Assembly (NCBI GenBank): GCA_035512595.1
Contig: DATKDU010000241.1
Location: forward strand, 1 to 13,485
Direction of reading: 5' to 3'
DNA length: 13,485 nt
From: DATKDU01 sp035512595
Lineage (GTDB): Bacteria > Planctomycetota > Planctomycetia > Pirellulales > Pirellulaceae
The notes under the pieces were generated by a model. It worked only from the letters and a program-made list of their open reading frames with translations. It made no database searches and was not told the DNA's origin. The position numbers were made by a program, and so were the translations under genes. This document shows, one piece after another, positions 1 to 7,445 of this stretch; positions within the stretch are counted from its first letter, which is position 1, and the number at the start of each line of letters is the position of its first letter.

Positions 1-183
1 ATCCGCGACAACACCAAGGCGGTCGGAGTGAAGCTCGGCGAGAGCGATTACACGCTCGGCGCCTCGCTGACCCTCGATCCGGCCAAGGAAAAGTTCACCG
101 GCGCCGGCGCTGAGGCGGCCAACAAGCTGCTCACGCGGCCGTACCGCGAGCCGTTCGTGGTGCCCGATCTGTGGATCGCGTAG
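1..183 (+). CDS. C-terminal end of a Gfo/Idh/MocA-type oxidoreductase (partial)
   Basis: The frame is open from the first base and stops at TAG 181-183, giving the last 60 residues of a protein that starts outside the window. The tail contains TLGASLTLDP, then AKEKFTG, and ends LLTRPYREPFVVPDLWIA. This resembles the C-terminus of planctomycete Gfo/Idh/MocA oxidoreductases, which commonly end in a [T/S]R-x-YR-x-PFVVP motif after a segment of the type LG-x-x-L-x-[F/W]DP. Those proteins are NAD(P)-dependent dehydrogenases acting on sugars or inositol-like substrates. The nucleotide-binding and catalytic parts are not visible, so the family call rests on tail similarity only and the substrate cannot be inferred. 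Confidence 0.65.
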   Translation: MRDNTKAVGVKLGESDYTLGASLTLDPAKEKFTGAGAEAANKLLTRPYREPFVVPDLWIA

Positions 184-276
184 TTCACTTGCCACTGACC
201 TCGCATTCGTGAGTAAAGCACTGCTTTAATCCAATCGCGGATTTTCGCGTGTTGATGCCAAAAGCTGGGATGCGAA

Positions 277-1086
277 ATGCTTTGGGACGTTTCGTTGCGA
301 CGATCGATGAATCGCTACCAATATTGGTGGCAAATCGTCGTGACGTGCGCGCTCGTAATGTTCGCCAGTTGCAAGCCGTCGCTCAAACCGTCCGCTGCTG
401 CGGCGAAACTGTCACCCGAGCCGTGGTCCGCCGATGCGCCACAAGATTGGCCGCAGATTGTGCTCACCAACGATGCTCAGTTCCGCGGACACACCTCACT
501 TCAAGGGGCAAGTTGCTTCCTTATCGAATCGCGGTCCGGCAGCACGTGGGCCGCAACAGCTAAGCACCTCATTGGCCCAAGTGGCGGAGTTGAACCAGAG
601 ATTCAAGTTGATGAGCTCGATCAGAAAATCGCCGCATGGCGAATGTTTCCGCGCACGCTTCCGGAGAATTACGTGGAGGTGGAAAGGGTGGCGGTCAGCG
701 GCCTCGGTCGCGGCGGAGATGATTGGCTACTGCTGGCAATCAAACCCAGCGACCGGCCGCTACCGGCGACTCCCCTGAAGGTCAGGCCCGATTGCATTAG
801 CGTAGGAGAAAGGGTGTATCTTATCGGCTGCCCTTACTCGGAAGAGGCGTGCAAGCAAAATGTCTATCCGGGTACGGTGGTTGAGCGGGGGAACGTGGCG
901 TTCTTTCGGTACGAGTTGGAAACCCCCGTTGACATTCGCGGTTTCAGTGGCGCGCCCATAGTAGATACAAACGGTCATTTGGTTGGCGTTATGACGGTCT
1001 GGTTCAAACCCCGCAGAAATGGCGATCAGTTTTTGGAGGCGGGAGGCCAGGACGCGGCCTATTTACTTGGCTATTCGGAGCGATGA
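277..1086 (+). CDS. Trypsin-like serine protease, probably exported or lipid-anchored
   Basis: A 269-residue protein with the layout of a small chymotrypsin-fold (trypsin-like, Pfam Trypsin_2-style) peptidase. Visible candidates for the catalytic triad, counted from ATG 277, are His97 in WAATAKHLIG, Asp148 or Asp149 in GGDDWLLLAI and Ser224 in RGFSGAPIVD, the last followed by the usual GHLVGV strand. The N-terminus has a hydrophobic stretch ending FASC (Cys32), which could be a weak lipobox or just a signal peptide; the -3 residue is Phe, so lipidation is unsure. A second ATG at 307 would give a more compact signal peptide (MNRYQYWW...), while ATG 277 has a GGGA a few bases upstream; I keep 277 but 307 is a real alternative. 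Substrate is unknown and no PDZ domain is present. Confidence 0.8.
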   Translation: MLWDVSLRRSMNRYQYWWQIVVTCALVMFASCKPSLKPSAAAAKLSPEPWSADAPQDWPQIVLTNDAQFRGHTSLQGASCFLIESRSGSTWAATAKHLIGPSGGVEPEIQVDELDQKIAAWRMFPRTLPENYVEVERVAVSGLGRGGDDWLLLAIKPSDRPLPATPLKVRPDCISVGERVYLIGCPYSEEACKQNVYPGTVVERGNVAFFRYELETPVDIRGFSGAPIVDTNGHLVGVMTVWFKPRRNGDQFLEAGGQDAAYLLGYSER

Positions 1087-1136
1087 GTCGCCCTCATGGT
1101 CTGGTGGCGCTGACTCGGGAAACAGACTGAAAGGTC

Positions 1137-1622
1137 ATGTCCTTCGACGACGAACTTCGCAAGGCGATCGAGCGCGGACAGCAGCGGGGCGAGGCCCAGG
1201 CGCATGCGATGCAGAAGCACGCGCTGACCGAAGAAGAGTTCAAGCGGCTCCACTCGCAGCTCCGGCTCGACCTGTCGGAGCATATCGAGTCGTGCATCCA
1301 CCGGCTCCCCAATTTCTTCCCCGGCTTCCGCTTCGAGACGATGATCGGCGAGAGCGGCTGGGGGGCCGCCTGCTTTCGCGACGACCTGACGATCACCCGC
1401 GGCACTCGCAGCAGCGTCTACAGCCGGCTGGAGATCACCGTCCGCCCCTACTCGCAGACGCTGCACGTGCTGGAGCTGACCGGCAAGGGGACGATCCGCA
1501 ACAAGGAGGTCTTCAACCGCACCTGGTTCGAGAAGCTGGAAGACGCGTCGGGCGAAAAATTCCGCGCCCTCATCGACGCCTGGGTGCTGGAATACGCGGA
1601 GCTGTATGCCGTGCGGGAGTAA
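1137..1622 (+). CDS. Conserved-looking hypothetical protein, 161 aa
   Basis: I do not recognise a named domain. The N-terminal 50 residues are charged and predicted helical (MSFDDELRKAIERGQQR, then an LTEEEFKRLHSQLRLDL stretch). The middle has PNFFPGFRFETMIGESGWG and several beta-like strands, and the C-terminus (FRALIDAWVLEYAELYA) is helical. There is no signal peptide or membrane segment, so a soluble cytoplasmic protein is likely. The start ATG 1137 follows AAAGG with short spacing; the reading frame shows the same GC-rich third-position use as its neighbours. The TAA stop is one base before the GTAG of the first REP element. It lies 50 bp after the protease gene on the same strand and could be co-transcribed with it. 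Confidence 0.7.
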   Translation: MSFDDELRKAIERGQQRGEAQAHAMQKHALTEEEFKRLHSQLRLDLSEHIESCIHRLPNFFPGFRFETMIGESGWGAACFRDDLTITRGTRSSVYSRLEITVRPYSQTLHVLELTGKGTIRNKEVFNRTWFEKLEDASGEKFRALIDAWVLEYAELYAVRE

Positions 1623-1623
1623 A

Positions 1624-1650
1624 GTAGGCCCCTTGCTCCGCAAGGGCCGG
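1624..1650 (+). repeat. REP family A, forward copy 1
   Basis: GTAG at 1624-1627, then a hairpin with arms GGCCCcTTGC and GCAAGGGCC around a TCC loop; the lower-case C is bulged. It begins one base after the TAA stop of the 161-aa gene and is followed by a 33-bp tail (1651-1683) repeated downstream of the RAYT gene. Confidence 0.85.
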
Positions 1651-1710
1651 AAGCGGAATAAGCCCTGTTGGCCGGTTGACTTAGCGCTACAAACACGCCC
1701 ACTCCGCCGA

Positions 1711-1736
1711 CGGCCCTTGCGGAGCAAGGGGCCTAC
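1711..1736 (-). repeat. REP family A, inverted copy 2
   Basis: Reverse complement of copy 1 across 26 bases, ending CCTAC at 1736. It lies nine bases before the RAYT start codon, so any RAYT transcript starting upstream carries this hairpin in its leader, just ahead of the initiation region. Confidence 0.85.
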
Positions 1737-1745
1737 AGTGGACCC

Positions 1746-2399
1746 ATGAAGTTTGAATTCTTCGACCCGACTCAGGACGTCTACGTCCATTTCCGTAAAC
1801 TGCCGCACTGGGAACAGGCCGGAGCGACCTACTTCATCACGTGGCGAACGATCGATTCGATTCCACGGGCAACGATCTGCCGCTGGCGAGCCGAGCGGGC
1901 CGTGTGGCTGCGAAAACAGGGGATCGATCCGTTGGCCGAGGTCTGGCGGGAGCGACTGCACAAATTGCCGCTTGCCGCACGGCGGGATTACCACGAGCGA
2001 TTCACGAGCCCGTGGATGGAATGCCTGGACGAGTGCCAGGGGGCCTGCGTGCTCAAGCAACCGGGACTGTCGGCAATCGTTGCCAGGAGCCTGAAGCACT
2101 TTGACGGCCAGCGGTATGTCCTGGGCGATTTTGTCGTGATGCCGAATCACGTCCATGTGCTCGTGCAGTTGCCGAGGGAAGGGGACTTGAAGCCGTGCTG
2201 CAAGTCATGGAAGCATTACACGGCGCGGCGGATCAACCAAATCCTGGCAAGTAGCGGCCGCTTCTGGCAGGTGGAGAGTTTCGACCACTTGGTGCGAAGT
2301 TCCGAGCAATTCGAGTACCTGCGCGGTTACATCGCCCGCAATGGCCCTGAGGCGAAACTTGCGCCGACGGAGTATCACTACTACAGGTGCCCAATGTAG
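1746..2399 (+). CDS. REP-associated tyrosine transposase (RAYT, Y1_Tnp/HUH family)
   Basis: A 217-residue single-strand DNA nuclease/transposase of the Y1_Tnp family. The fold is recognisable: TYFITWRT near residues 29-36 (first strand), the HUH motif His135-Val-His137 in MPNHVHVLVQLP, and the helix carrying the catalytic tyrosine at Tyr195 in LRGYIARN, which aligns with Tyr115 of the E. coli RAYT (there DYIYINP). WQVESFDHLVR (174-184) matches the conserved W-Q-x(4)-[D/E]-H-x-[I/V]-R block. The usual NP after the Tyr helix is replaced by NGP. By family knowledge it would bind and cleave REP hairpins at GTAG. All catalytic residues are present, so it looks intact. ATG 1746 has no clear Shine-Dalgarno. 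Its stop codon is the TAG inside the GTAG of REP copy 3. Confidence 0.9.
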   Translation: MKFEFFDPTQDVYVHFRKLPHWEQAGATYFITWRTIDSIPRATICRWRAERAVWLRKQGIDPLAEVWRERLHKLPLAARRDYHERFTSPWMECLDECQGACVLKQPGLSAIVARSLKHFDGQRYVLGDFVVMPNHVHVLVQLPREGDLKPCCKSWKHYTARRINQILASSGRFWQVESFDHLVRSSEQFEYLRGYIARNGPEAKLAPTEYHYYRCPM

Positions 2400-2422
2400 G
2401 CCCCTTGCTCCGCAAGGGCCGG
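2396..2422 (+). repeat. REP family A, forward copy 3
   Basis: Identical to copy 1 over the 27-base core. The TAG of its GTAG (2397-2399) is the stop codon of the RAYT gene. The following 33 bases (2423-2455) repeat 1651-1683 with two mismatches. Confidence 0.85.
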
Positions 2423-2455
2423 AAGTGGAATAAGCCCTTTTGGCCGGTTGACTTA

Positions 2456-2476
2456 CTTGCGGAGCAAGGGGCCTAC
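2456..2476 (-). repeat. REP family A, inverted copy 4 (truncated)
   Basis: Keeps CTTGCGGAGCAAGGGG and CCTAC but lacks the outer GGCC of one arm, so the hairpin is shortened. It follows the 33-bp tail directly, whereas the corresponding spacer upstream of the RAYT gene is longer. Confidence 0.75.
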
Positions 2477-2566
2477 AAGGAAGTCCGCTCGCTCTGCGAG
2501 GGACGGGAGCTGGAGGGGGCTGGATTCCCGCGACGACGACGCGTGCCAAGCAAGGCTGCTCCGCTG

Positions 2567-2593
2567 CCGGCCCTTGCGGAGCAAGGGGCCTAC
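2567..2593 (-). repeat. REP family A, inverted copy 5 at the kinase stop codon
   Basis: A full-length inverted copy. On the minus strand its first G is the G of the kinase stop codon TAG (2595-2593), and its own TAG follows in frame as a second stop. Confidence 0.85.
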
Positions 2594-4185
2594 TATTGAT
2601 TCTGATATTCCGGCGACTCCAGCAGCTTCTTCACCTCCTGCTTGAGCAAGTCGTCGCGGATCAATTCCTGGTTCTGCTCCTGGCCCAGCTCGGTCAGCCG
2701 TTTTTTGACCTCGCTCCGCTGCGGATCCTCCTGCTTCAGCCGCCGGTAGTGGTCTGCCGCCTGCTTGACCAGCCGGTCGTAAACCACCGCCTCGCCGGCC
2801 ACACCCGTCATGCGAAACGTCGGCACCAGCTCTCCCTCGCCGGCGAGCATGGCCAGCTCGCGATAGGCCGCCAGCGCCTTGTCGAGCTGATCGCGCGCCA
2901 GGTAGTAGCGCCCCAGCCGCTGCTGCGCCAGCCGCGAGTAACGCTGATTCTCCGAGCTCTCCGCCGGCGGGAAGTAGCCGGAAACGGCGAGCAGCGCCCG
3001 CTCCATGTCGGGCGCTTCGTAAATCGCGTAGTAATACTGCTGCCCGGCGCTGTCGCACTTTTTGACCGTCGGCACTTCGTCGGGTGAAAGCTCCAGCAGC
3101 GGCTTGGGGCGGGCGATCGAAGCGCCGATTCCTCCCACAGCAAACGCGGCCAAAACGAGAGCCGCCTTCCACCCCCAACTGCTCCGTCGCGAAGGCAGCT
3201 TCACCTGCTGCGACAAGACCCGCTCGAGCTGCTGCGTGGCGGCCATCCGCGCCCCGATCGTGAGCGTGTCGTCGGGGAGACCCAGCGCCATCGACTCCTC
3301 CGCCAGGGCCTCTTCCAGCCCCTCGATCCGCAGGCCGCGGAGGTCCTTGAGAATCTCGATCGGCCGCTGGTAGCGATCGGCCGGGTCCTTGGCCAGCATC
3401 TTGTGGACGATGCGGCACAAGGCCGGCGGCAGATCGCGGCGCACTTCCTCCAGCCGCTTGGGCTCGTTCTTCAAATGCTGCACGGCAATCGCCAGGGCCG
3501 TCTCGCCGTCAAACGGCGGCTGCCCGGAGAGCATCTGGTAGCAGGTGACGCCCAGAGAATAGATGTCGCTGCGGGGATCGACCGGCTTCCCTTCCACCTG
3601 CTCGGGGCTCATGTACAGCGGCGTCCCCATCGTGATGCCGACCTGCGTGAGGTTCATCGCCTCCTGGCTGGCGATGCGGGCCAGGCCGAAGTCGGCGACC
3701 TTCACCTCCCCCGACTGGGCGAGCATGATGTTCTCGGGCTTGATGTCGCGATGGATGATCCCCTGCTCCGACGCCTTGTGCAGTGCCGACGCGACCTGCC
3801 TTAGGACGCTCACCGCCAGCGGCGCATCGAGCCCCTGCCCGCGGCGCGTGAGCAGTTGCTTCACGTTCTGCCCCGAGACATATTCCTGGGCGATGAAGTG
3901 AATGCCGCCCAAGCAGCCGACCTCGTGAATCTGGACGATGTTGGCGTGGACCAGGTTGGCGGCGGCCTGCGCCTCGTGGTGGAAGCGGCGGATGTAGGCG
4001 TCGTCGCCGGCCAGGCTGCCGCGAAGCACTTTGAAAGCGATCTGCCGCTTCAGGGAAATCTGCTCCGCCAGATAGACTTCCGCCATGCCGCCGCGGCCGA
4101 GGCGGCGCAGCAGTTGATAGTCCCCCAGCCGGCGGCCGGACAGATCGAGTTCGGTGCGAACGTCAGGAGGAGCTGGCTGCGACAT
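2593..4185 (-). CDS. Membrane-anchored Hanks-type Ser/Thr protein kinase
   Basis: A 530-residue kinase with all core motifs: glycine loop LGRGGMAEV (29-37), ATP-contacting Lys52 in AFKVL, alpha-C Glu71, catalytic loop HRDIKPEN (145-152, Asp147), DFG at 165-167, and the activation-segment end MSPEQ (192-196) with DIYSLGV helix F at 208-214. The kinase domain ends near residue 285. A juxtamembrane segment leads to one membrane helix at about 340-358 (WKAALVLAAFAVGGIGASI). The remaining 170 residues would be outside the cytoplasm; they are helical with a TPR-like stretch (LGRYYLARDQLDKALAAYRE, 424-443) and a charged coiled end. There are no PASTA or WD repeats. This layout is common among the many planctomycete PknB-like kinases; the signal it senses is unknown. 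It is transcribed towards the RAYT gene and away from prfB. Confidence 0.93.
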   Translation of the reverse strand: MSQPAPPDVRTELDLSGRRLGDYQLLRRLGRGGMAEVYLAEQISLKRQIAFKVLRGSLAGDDAYIRRFHHEAQAAANLVHANIVQIHEVGCLGGIHFIAQEYVSGQNVKQLLTRRGQGLDAPLAVSVLRQVASALHKASEQGIIHRDIKPENIMLAQSGEVKVADFGLARIASQEAMNLTQVGITMGTPLYMSPEQVEGKPVDPRSDIYSLGVTCYQMLSGQPPFDGETALAIAVQHLKNEPKRLEEVRRDLPPALCRIVHKMLAKDPADRYQRPIEILKDLRGLRIEGLEEALAEESMALGLPDDTLTIGARMAATQQLERVLSQQVKLPSRRSSWGWKAALVLAAFAVGGIGASIARPKPLLELSPDEVPTVKKCDSAGQQYYYAIYEAPDMERALLAVSGYFPPAESSENQRYSRLAQQRLGRYYLARDQLDKALAAYRELAMLAGEGELVPTFRMTGVAGEAVVYDRLVKQAADHYRRLKQEDPQRSEVKKRLTELGQEQNQELIRDDLLKQEVKKLLESPEYQNQ

Positions 4186-4246
4186 GCGGCATTAGGCGGG
4201 GGTCGTTGTCATTATCGACGATCAGGGCGTGGCGGAGAAGATGTAA

Positions 4247-4271
4247 TGCACTCGCGGAGCGAGTGGCCTAC
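4247..4271 (-). repeat. REP family B, single copy upstream of prfB
   Basis: On the minus strand it reads GTAGGCC, then ACTCGC, loop TCC, then GCGAGTGCA. It has the same layout as family A but with a different, still paired stem. It sits between the divergent kinase and prfB genes, where both promoters should lie. Two relatives occur inside uvrA at 11400-11420 and 11475-11497. Confidence 0.75.
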
Positions 4272-4301
4272 TCTCGCCTACGACGCGCGGGGCATCTCCG
4301 G

Positions 4302-4307
4302 TATACT
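4302..4307 (+). promoter_or_regulatory. Possible -10 element for prfB
   Basis: TATACT lies 70 bp before the prfB start. The matching -35 position (TACGAC at 4279-4284) is poor, so this is only a candidate. Confidence 0.25.
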
Positions 4308-4365
4308 TGGTAGCGCGGGGGAGCACTTTGGATCATTGGGGCATCAGCCCTTGCCATCTTCTTCT

Positions 4366-4369
4366 GGAG
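4366..4369 (+). promoter_or_regulatory. Shine-Dalgarno that fixes the prfB GTG start
   Basis: GGAG with eight bases to GTG 4378. There is no suitable ATG nearby in the leader frame, and this site gives a 23-codon leader, close to the E. coli prfB arrangement. Confidence 0.6.
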
Positions 4370-4377
4370 AATCTGTT

Positions 4378-5500
4378 GTGGAAACGGAATGGTACAACCG
4401 GGCGGAAGTGATTCAGCAGCGGATTCTCCAACTGCGAGACAGTCTTTGACTACGATCGTAAAGTAGCTCGCGTCAACGAGATCGAAGAGCAAATGTCGGC
4501 CGCCGATTTCTGGGCCAGCCAGGAAAAGGCCCAGGCCGTCGTCGGCCAGCTCAAGGGGCTTAAGAGCATCGTCAAGCCTTTGTCGGAAGCCATTGCCACG
4601 GCTGGCGACCTGACCGCCATGCTGGAAATGGCCAATGAGGATGAATCGCTAGCGGCCGAAGTGCGCGGCGAGGTCGAAAAACTCGAAACGCGGCTGGATG
4701 AGCTGGAGCTAAAATCGCTTCTCTCCGGCGAGCACGACTCCGCCGGCTGCGTCATCAGCTTGTATGCCCGCGACGGCGGCACCGACGCTTCCGATTGGGC
4801 CGAGATGCTGATGCGGATGTACATCCAGTGGGCCCAGAAGAACGAGTACGAGGTGCAAATCCTCGATCGGGCCGATGCCGAGGTCGCCGGCATATCGAGC
4901 GCCACGATCGTCATCCGCGGGCCAATGGCCTACGGCTATCTCAAGGGGGAGCACGGCATTCACCGCCTGGTGCGGATCAGCCCCTTCAACGCCGAAGGGA
5001 AGCGGCAGACGAGCTTTGCCGCGGTCGATGTGGCCCCGGAGATCAACGACGAGAAGGAGATCGAGATCGACTGGGACAAGGACATTCGCGAAGAGACGAT
5101 GCGCTCCAGCGGGGCCGGCGGCCAGCACGTCAATAAGACCGAGAGTGCGGTGCGGCTGGTACACCTGGCGACGGGCGTGGAGGCCAAATGCCAGAGCGAA
5201 CGGAGCCAGCACCAGAACCGGGCGCTGGCGCGGAAGCTGCTCATGAGCAAGCTGGTCCGGATCGCCGACGAGAAGCGCGAAGCCGCCCAGGCCGCCCGCT
5301 ACCAGAGCACGGCCAAGGTCGGCTTCGGCTCGCAGATCCGCAACTACTTCCTGCACCCCGACCAGCGGGTCAAAGACTCCCGCACCGGCTACCTCGAAAA
5401 CAACTTCGAGCGGGTCCTCGACGGCAACATCCAGGGTTTTCTCGATTCCTATCTTCGCTGGCGGGTGAAGAAAGACGCGCAGCCGGCGGGGGAGGATTAA
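4378..5500 (+). CDS. prfB: Peptide chain release factor 2 (RF2), made by programmed +1 frameshift
   Basis: RF2 recognises UGA and UAA stop codons and triggers peptide release. The gene is in two frames: codons 1-23 from GTG 4378 reach CTT TGA (stop 4447-4449), and the main frame resumes at GAC 4448 and runs to TAA 5498-5500, for 373 residues (E. coli 365). Around the join, RDSL then DYDRKVARVNEIE matches the LDYD start of domain 1 in other RF2s. The anticodon-like SPF tripeptide is at about 201-203 and the catalytic GGQ at about 247-249, in SSGAGGQHVNKTESAVR. SPF rather than PAT/PVT marks RF2, not RF1. The in-frame UGA makes expression self-limiting, since abundant RF2 ends translation at the leader. 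It is divergent from the kinase. Confidence 0.95.
4444..4450 (+). promoter_or_regulatory. prfB programmed +1 frameshift site (CTTTGAC)
   Basis: The slippery CTT followed by in-frame UGA and C is exactly the classical prfB recoding heptamer. The strong SD-like stimulator (AGGGGG in E. coli, just upstream) is not seen; only GCGAGACAGT stands there. Confidence 0.9.
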
Positions 5501-5518
5501 TCGCCGTACTTGGTCCGC

Positions 5519-5671
5519 TCATTTTCTTTCTCTTGCTCTTACTCGTAATCATCTTCCTCTTCTTACTCTTACTCTTACTCCTACTCCCTCTCGCACCGCA
5601 GACCGGATTAAGAGAAGGATCAGGATTAGGAACAGGAATAAGAGTAAGAGTAGGAGCAAGAGTAAGAGCAG
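5519..5671. repeat. Hexamer-based pyrimidine/purine palindrome after prfB
   Basis: A pyrimidine-rich arm (about 5519-5592) built on CTTACT/CTCTTA-type six-base units is followed by a purine-rich arm (about 5605-5671) built on the complementary AAGAGT/GGAGTA units. The arms are imperfect reverse complements, so the transcript or a single strand could form a long degenerate hairpin. It starts about 20 bp after the prfB stop and may end that transcript, although no terminal T run follows. Confidence 0.7.
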
Positions 5672-5789
5672 GATTCCACGTGCTAGCGTCCTGCCAGTCC
5701 ATTTCCCGGAATAAACTGTACCGCCTGGGCAAGGTTTGCCGATTTTGCGGAAGCTGACGATTGTCACCACCGTGAGTTGGAATCTCCCC

Positions 5790-7277
5790 ATGGCACAAGT
5801 GCGCGGCTCCCTGGTTCGGCTGCTGGCTGTCCTTCTGTTTTCGCTGGCCATGCTAGCGGTTTATCGTCCCTCGGCTGCGCAGCAGCCGGTGGCTCCGGCG
5901 ATTCCTGCGCCCGCATTGCCGCCGGGCGAGCCTGCGGCCGAAGAGCCGCTGGGACAATATGTCCCACCACCTGACGACGATGCGTTCTCCACGGCATTCC
6001 CCGGCATGCGCCGCTGGTCGAACGTCCGCGATCCGCAGATCGACATCGTCAACGAGCAGACGAGGGCCTCCGGCCAGCGCGCCGACAGCAGCGGCTCCAA
6101 AAAATGGTACGAGCGGCTCAGCATCCGCGGCTACGCCCAGTTTCGCATCAACGAGGTGGTCGATCTCGAGCCCGGCTCCGCCCCAGCCCATCACACAGGG
6201 GACCGTTCCGTCGGCGACAACCAGAACTTCATCATCCGTCGGGCGCGGGTCATCATCTCCGGAGACGTCTCCGACTTCATGTACATTTACTTGCAGCCCG
6301 ACTTCGCCTCCAGCGTCCCCGGCAGCCCCGACGCCAACCAGTTCACGCAAATCCGCGACTGGTATGCCGACTGCTATCTCGACACGGAAAAAGTGCATCG
6401 CTTTCGGGTGGGGCAGTCGAAGGTTCCCTACGGCTGGGAGAACTTGCAGTCCAGCTCCAATCGATTGCCGCTGGATCGCAACGACGGCTTCAATAGTGCG
6501 GTCCGCAACGAGCGCGACCTGGGCGTGTTCTACTACTGGACTCCCGAGTACGCGCAGGACATTTTCAAGGCCGTGCTCGAAGAGGGGCTCAAGGGTTCGG
6601 GAAACTATGGAGTGTTCGGCATCGGCTTTCATAACGGACAGGGAGGCTCGCTCCAGGAACAGAACGACAACCTGCACCTGGTCGCCCGCCTGGCGATTCC
6701 CGGCCAGCTCGAGTCGGGACAGTATTGGGAAGCGGGCATTCAGGGATACATCGGCGAATACACCGTCCTCTCCTCGGCCATCAGTCCGCTGGGCGTCGGT
6801 GCGCCGGTTCGGCCCGATGGCACGCTGGAGACGGGAAATCGCAACGGCATCAACGACCGGCGGATGGGAGCCACTTTCATCTGGTATCCGCAACCGATCG
6901 GCTTCCAGGCCGAATGGAACCTCGGCCGCGGACCGGGCCTCACCGACGACCAGACCGCCGTCACCGACCGTGCACTCTACGGCGGCTACGTGATGACCAT
7001 GCTGAGGTACGAAACCGAGTGTCACGGCATTGTGATTCCCTTCGTGCGGTACGCGCACTTTGAAGGGGGCTACAAACCCGAGCGGAACGCGCCGTTCAGC
7101 CATATCGAAGAATGGGAATTCGGCGCCGAGTGGCAGATCACGCCGCAGATGGAATTCACCGGCATGTACACGGTCACCGACCGCACGAACACGACCGCCT
7201 TCAGCCAGGCGGGGGTCAGGTCGTATCGCCAGTTCGAGGGGGATTTGCTGCGGTTTCAGTTTCAGGTGAATTACTGA
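5790..7277 (+). CDS. Outer-membrane porin of the phosphate-selective (OprP/OprO) family
   Basis: A 495-residue protein from ATG 5790. The first about 31 residues form a signal peptide (basic MAQVRGSLVR, hydrophobic LLAVLLFSLAML, likely cut near PSAA|QQ). A Pro/Ala-rich linker follows, then an antiparallel beta-barrel pattern starting IRGYAQFRINEVVDLE. Family hallmarks are FIIRRARVIISGDVSDFMYIYLQPDFA, the RVGQSKVPYGWENLQSS strand-turn and a C-terminal aromatic residue (FQFQVNY) expected for BAM-dependent barrels. OprP-family porins carry anions such as phosphate across the outer membrane, but the phosphate-selective lysines cannot be judged by eye, so the substrate is open. TTG 5736 is an in-frame upstream start that would put extra residues before the signal peptide, so I prefer 5790. 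No neighbouring phosphate-transport genes are present. Confidence 0.88.
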   Translation: MAQVRGSLVRLLAVLLFSLAMLAVYRPSAAQQPVAPAIPAPALPPGEPAAEEPLGQYVPPPDDDAFSTAFPGMRRWSNVRDPQIDIVNEQTRASGQRADSSGSKKWYERLSIRGYAQFRINEVVDLEPGSAPAHHTGDRSVGDNQNFIIRRARVIISGDVSDFMYIYLQPDFASSVPGSPDANQFTQIRDWYADCYLDTEKVHRFRVGQSKVPYGWENLQSSSNRLPLDRNDGFNSAVRNERDLGVFYYWTPEYAQDIFKAVLEEGLKGSGNYGVFGIGFHNGQGGSLQEQNDNLHLVARLAIPGQLESGQYWEAGIQGYIGEYTVLSSAISPLGVGAPVRPDGTLETGNRNGINDRRMGATFIWYPQPIGFQAEWNLGRGPGLTDDQTAVTDRALYGGYVMTMLRYETECHGIVIPFVRYAHFEGGYKPERNAPFSHIEEWEFGAEWQITPQMEFTGMYTVTDRTNTTAFSQAGVRSYRQFEGDLLRFQFQVNY

Positions 7278-7308
7278 GCCGTCTGTACGGACCGCACGCC
7301 CAGCATGC

Positions 7309-7445
7309 ACCCCGAAGGGGTCACCTTCTTCAGCCCAGGGTCGCCGGTACTCCGGCGCACCCTGGGAATCGAAAACGAACCCGACCATGGACCCCGAAGG
7401 GGTCCGATTCGCCGGCCAATCGAGCCCTTCGGGGTCGAGCCGATG
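7309..7445. repeat. Cluster of ACCCCGAAGGGGT-type palindromes
   Basis: Copies of the CCCCGAAGGGG palindrome lie at 7309-7321 and 7389-7405 (extended to GGACCCCGAAGGGGTCC), with a diverged inverted one at about 7421-7439. Between the first two, 7334-7366 forms a longer hairpin, CCCAGGGT paired with ACCCTGGG and GCCGG with CCGGC around a TACT loop. From general familiarity with planctomycete intergenic DNA this looks like a dispersed repeat family. Apparent short frames across it are repeat translation. Confidence 0.65.

Larger units (their letters stand above)
1624..2593. mobile_element. RAYT-REP module (REPtron-like)
   Basis: A tyrosine-HUH transposase gene (1746-2399) is bracketed by REP palindromes of one sequence family: forward at 1624-1650 and 2396-2422, inverted at 1711-1736, 2456-2476 (truncated) and 2567-2593. 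Each pair of forward and inverted copies forms a BIME-like unit on either side of the gene. A 60-bp direct repeat (1624-1683 and 2396-2455, two mismatches) starts with the REP and continues into a shared 33-bp tail. The GTAG tetranucleotide followed by an imperfect hairpin with a bulged C is the known hallmark of RAYT-linked REPs. The outer limits are a judgement; the 2567-2593 copy may be a separate insertion at the kinase gene end. Confidence 0.8.

Noticed and set aside
1071..2156. Minus-strand frame spanning the hypothetical gene, the REPs and the RAYT
   Set aside because: It crosses two genes and a repeat block, and its sequence is the shadow of conserved plus-strand proteins.
4447..4449. 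TGA in prfB as a disabling mutation
   Set aside because: The CTTTGAC context, the correct position at codon 24 and the in-frame continuation after +1 shift show programmed frameshifting.
5853..7388. Long minus-strand open frame (511 codons) across the porin gene
   Set aside because: It is antisense to a porin with clear signal peptide and family motifs; its translation has no recognisable domain and is explained by high GC content.
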